This document shows positions 41,378 through 43,599 of a stretch of 43,599 bases of DNA, one piece after another. A program made the translations under genes and the position numbers. Under the pieces are notes generated by a model that made no database searches, had not been told where the DNA came from, and saw nothing but the letters and a program-made list of their open reading frames with translations. Position 1 is the first letter of the stretch. Each line of letters opens with the position of its first letter. This DNA comes from Candidatus Hydrogenedentes bacterium UBA2224 (GTDB taxonomy: Bacteria > Hydrogenedentota > Hydrogenedentia > Hydrogenedentales > SLHB01), in assembly GCA_002348185.1 (NCBI GenBank), contig DDYW01000063.1:1-43599 (forward strand), written 5' to 3'.

Positions 41378-41568
41378 GGGCGTTTCCTTACACGGCGTTA
41401 CTGATTGGGAGTTCGCTCGCACCAACGCGGAGCCGCTGTATCCTGCTGGACGCTATCCGGTGATCTGTCAGGGAGATTGCGCATGCCCTTCCCGTCGGCA
41501 TCCACACGGCGATTATGGTCAAGGCGTGCAGACGTGTCAAGGAGCGCGAAAAACCCTGAATCGCCCGG

Positions 41569-41815
41569 TAAGCACGGCGTAAATGCGGTTGCCGCTGACG
41601 GGGCCAGAAGAACGCGCTGCGTGCCCGCCGGTCGAGCGCGGAGCTGTGGACGCGATGGACCCAGTGGACTGGGTGGACAAGCCGGACGGGACACCGGGGG
41701 CAAAGAGTCCAGCCCCGTCCGCCTCGTCGCCATCCGGATTTCGAACCCCTTCGCAATCGTGCAGGCCGGCACGTCCAGGTGGTCCATAACGTCCATACGG
41801 TCCACAACGTCCACC
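41569..41815 (-). repeat. Interspersed element copy B, inverted relative to copy A
   Basis: On the plus strand the order is tail (TAAGCACGGCG, TTGCCGCTGA), four 9-nt GGAC units (41645-41680, e.g. GATGGACCC), a spacer, the core TTTCGAACCCCTTCGCAAT (about 41739-41757), then five 9-nt GTCC units (41771-41815, e.g. ACGTCCATA). Its reverse complement matches copy A at 11143-11407 in order, in the core GCGAAGGGGTTCGAA and in the tail, while the array units differ in number and in their variable three bases. Possible long stem between arrays. Confidence 0.75.
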
Positions 41816-41855
41816 ACGCCACCGCCGATTGCCTCCCTCGGAAATTTCCTCGTCC

Positions 41856-41889
41856 GAACGGGGACACGTTGTCGTGCCGCGGACGGCGC
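41856..41889 (+). repeat. REP-like unit, left half
   Basis: GAACGGGGACACGT at 41856-41869 followed by GTCG and GCCGCGGACGGCGC. It is nearly identical to the first half of the complete palindrome at 43482-43534, but the closing GTCCCCGTTC arm is missing. It lies upstream of the PPK2 gene; the complete copy lies just downstream of it, so the gene is bracketed. Confidence 0.65.
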
Positions 41890-41998
41890 CCCGGAAACGG
41901 ATGCTCCAGCGCGTTTCGTCCTGAAGAGGCAAGCGCAGAGGAGTATTGTGGTAAAAACGTCCCGGCGTTAAACTGACGTTCCGGGAGGGTTGGGCGCC

Positions 41999-43477
41999 AT
42001 GCTTGAAACGGTTGATCTGAAGGCCAGACTCGCCAAGGCCGATTACAAAACGACGATGGAGCGTCTGGATCTGCATCTGGCGCAGTTGCAGCGGGACTTG
42101 CGCACCGCGGGCGTGCCCGTGATGGCGGTGTTTGAGGGCTGGGACGCCTCCGGCAAGGGCTCCGTACTCGGGCGTATCCTGCAGGCGTTTGATCCGCGCG
42201 GGTTCAAGGTGCACAACATCGGTCCCGCCTCGCCGCCGGAGCGGTATTGGCCGCCGATGACGCGGTTCTGGAGCCTCACCCCTGCTGACGGGCAGATCGC
42301 CATCTACAATCATAGCTGGTACCGGGAGGTGCTGAATGAACGCGTCGAAAACGGCGTGTCCGCCCGGGCGCTGCAAGAAGCCAACGAGCGCATCCGCGTG
42401 TTTGAACGGCAATTGAGCGACGACGGCGCGGTGATCGTCAAGTTCTTTCTGCATATCGACAAGAAGGAGCAGGCCAGGCGGTTTCGCAAGTTGCGCAAGG
42501 ACCCCGCGTACGCGTGGAAAGTCGGCAAGGATGAGCTGCGCCGCCACAAGCTGTACCGCCAGTATGCCGCGGCTGTCGAGGACATGCTGCGCGAAACCTC
42601 CACGCCCTGCGCTCCCTGGGCCATCGTGCCCGCCACCGACGACCGGTTCGCGCGCGTGACGGTGGCCGAAACCCTGGCGGCCGCCTTCGAGCGCGCCCTG
42701 GCGGCCCGGAAATCGCCTTCGGCGGCAAAGAAGAAGGCGCCCGCCCGGCGGCGCACGAGTCCGCTGGACCGGGTTGACCTCAAGGCTGCTTTGGAGGAAA
42801 AGCAGTACGACGAACGGATGGAGGAGCTCCAGCACGAGTCCCGCCGGCTCCAGCATCTCTGCTACCGCGAACGCGTTCCCGTGGTGATTGTCTATGAGGG
42901 ATGGGACGCGGCCGGGAAGGGCGGCAACATCCGGCGGCTTCTGGCCGAACTGGATCCGCGAGGGTATGAGGTGGTGCCGGTGGGCGCCCCCGTGGGCGAC
43001 GAGCGGACGCACCATTACTTGTGGCGGTTCTGGCGGTCGCTTCCCAAGGCGGGCCATTTTACGGTGTTTGACCGGAGCTGGTACGGGCGCGTGATGGTGG
43101 AACGAATCGAAGGGTTCGCGACTCCCGGCGAATGGGAGCGGGCCTACCGGGAAATCAACGAATTCGAAGAGCAGCTGGTCGAATACGGGACGGTGGTCAT
43201 CAAGTTCTGGCTCCATATTTCCAAAGACGAGCAACTGGCCCGGTTTGAAGCCCGGCAGAATACCCCCCACAAACGCTGGAAGATCACCGAGGAGGATTGG
43301 CGAAACCGGGAGCACTGGAACGACTATTGGGCCGCCGTCTCCGAGATGATCGAACGCACCTCCACCGTCGGCGCGCCCTGGACCATCATCGCCGGGAACG
43401 ACAAAAAGTATGCGCGGGTCCAAACGCTGGAGACCGTCGTGGATCGCGTTTCCGGGCGACTGAAAGCCGCGACATGA
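41999..43477 (+). CDS. Tandem-domain PPK2 polyphosphate kinase (polyphosphate:AMP phosphotransferase type)
   Basis: The 492-aa protein has two PPK2 domains (about 1-235 and 256-492) joined by a Lys/Arg/Ala-rich linker. Walker A is FEGWDASGKGS (45-55) and YEGWDAAGKGGN (299-310). The C-terminal domain has the canonical Walker B/lid motif FDRSWYGRVMVERIEGF, whereas the N-terminal one reads YNHSWYREVLNERVENG with Asp-Arg changed to Asn-His, so catalysis probably rests on the second domain. Two-domain (class II) members make ADP from AMP and polyphosphate; that activity is inferred from architecture. The ATG at 41999 has GGGAGG 10 nt upstream; a TTG at 41990 is unlikely. It stands alone, bracketed by REP-like repeats. 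Confidence 0.88.
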   Translation: MLETVDLKARLAKADYKTTMERLDLHLAQLQRDLRTAGVPVMAVFEGWDASGKGSVLGRILQAFDPRGFKVHNIGPASPPERYWPPMTRFWSLTPADGQIAIYNHSWYREVLNERVENGVSARALQEANERIRVFERQLSDDGAVIVKFFLHIDKKEQARRFRKLRKDPAYAWKVGKDELRRHKLYRQYAAAVEDMLRETSTPCAPWAIVPATDDRFARVTVAETLAAAFERALAARKSPSAAKKKAPARRRTSPLDRVDLKAALEEKQYDERMEELQHESRRLQHLCYRERVPVVIVYEGWDAAGKGGNIRRLLAELDPRGYEVVPVGAPVGDERTHHYLWRFWRSLPKAGHFTVFDRSWYGRVMVERIEGFATPGEWERAYREINEFEEQLVEYGTVVIKFWLHISKDEQLARFEARQNTPHKRWKITEEDWRNREHWNDYWAAVSEMIERTSTVGAPWTIIAGNDKKYARVQTLETVVDRVSGRLKAAT

Positions 43478-43481
43478 ACAC

Positions 43482-43534
43482 GAACGGGGACACGTAGTCG
43501 CGCCGCGGACGGCGCTTGGGACATGTCCCCGTTC
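43482..43534. repeat. REP-like imperfect palindrome with nested hairpin
   Basis: The outer arms GAACGGGGACACGT (43482-43495) and ACATGTCCCCGTTC (43521-43534) pair at 13 of 14 positions. Inside is a perfect 6-bp stem GCGCCG-CGGA-CGGCGC (43500-43515). It begins 5 bp after the PPK2 stop. It may act as a transcript end, but there is no U-run; the form is that of a REP/BIME unit. Confidence 0.7.
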
Positions 43535-43554
43535 TCTTTGCCCTTGTATTGTAG

Positions 43555-43576
43555 GGGCAGCCCCCCGTGGCTGCCC
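43555..43576. repeat. Hairpin GGGCAGCC-N6-GGCTGCCC
   Basis: Perfect 8-bp stem with loop CCCCGT, in the context TAGGGGCAGCCCCCCGTGG. This form of GTAGGGGC... hairpin is familiar as a dispersed small repeat in many bacterial genomes (general knowledge). It sits between two REP-like units. Confidence 0.55.
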
Positions 43577-43585
43577 ATCCGGTTC

Positions 43586-43599
43586 GAACGGGGACACGT
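43586..43599 (+). repeat. REP-like unit cut by the window end
   Basis: GAACGGGGACACGT, identical to the first 14 bases of the units at 41856 and 43482; the window stops inside it. Confidence 0.6.

Larger units (their letters stand above)
41378..41998. other. Non-coding region between htrA and PPK2 gene, repeat-rich
   Basis: About 620 bp between divergent genes. It holds interspersed element copy B (41569-41815) and one half of a REP-like unit (41856-41889). The remaining 41378-41568 must include the htrA promoter, but I find no well-matched boxes. No gene was recognised. Confidence 0.6.

Overview
The window is a high-GC, gene-dense stretch of bacterial chromosome from a Gram-negative-type organism. 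Protein content points to a Planctomycetota / Hydrogenedentota / Lentisphaerota-like lineage. The signs are a pseudopilin-like protein ending in an H-x10-DG module, a twin-arginine sulfatase, secreted beta-propeller and GH78/GH42-like glycosidase proteins, a GTP-type PEPCK, and dispersed 9-nt GGAC/GTCC minisatellite elements. This assignment is an inference; no rRNA or other marker is present. No tRNA, rRNA, CRISPR array, transposase or prophage was recognised.

Left part (1-18 kb), mixed strands: a truncated membrane protein, a PHB-depolymerase-like esterase, L-lactate dehydrogenase, and a 941-aa secreted protein joining a GH78 rhamnosidase-like body to an L,D-transpeptidase domain. Next come a minus-strand operon (GT2 glycosyltransferase, polyprenyl diphosphate synthase, membrane-anchored GH42-like protein), a pseudopilin-like protein, a PfkB kinase, a HAD hydrolase, PEPCK with a clear terminator, and a secreted beta-propeller protein.

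Middle (18-26 kb), one compact minus-strand operon behind a textbook sigma-70-type promoter: an HTH-REC response regulator, a 1222-aa hybrid histidine kinase, and two ABC half-exporters that together form an asymmetric (one degenerate site) heterodimer. This looks like a self-contained sensing and export system.

Right part (26-41.4 kb), all minus strand. In transcription order: HtrA protease with several PDZ domains, a catalytically dead HtrA-like paralogue, a sulfatase, a pterin/folate cluster (folM-like SDR, folB, folK, folE), assimilatory sulfur genes (sulfite reductase, APS-type reductase), then three genes joined by 4-nt overlaps (JAMM-DinG helicase fusion, phosphoglucose isomerase, TPR membrane protein). 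A tandem PPK2 polyphosphate kinase on the plus strand closes the window, flanked by REP-like palindromes.

The most unusual items are the GH78-L,D-transpeptidase fusion, the JAMM-DinG fusion, the HtrA/pseudo-HtrA pair, the HTH-REC/hybrid kinase/ABC operon, and a structured interspersed repeat with two inverted 9-nt arrays around a conserved core.
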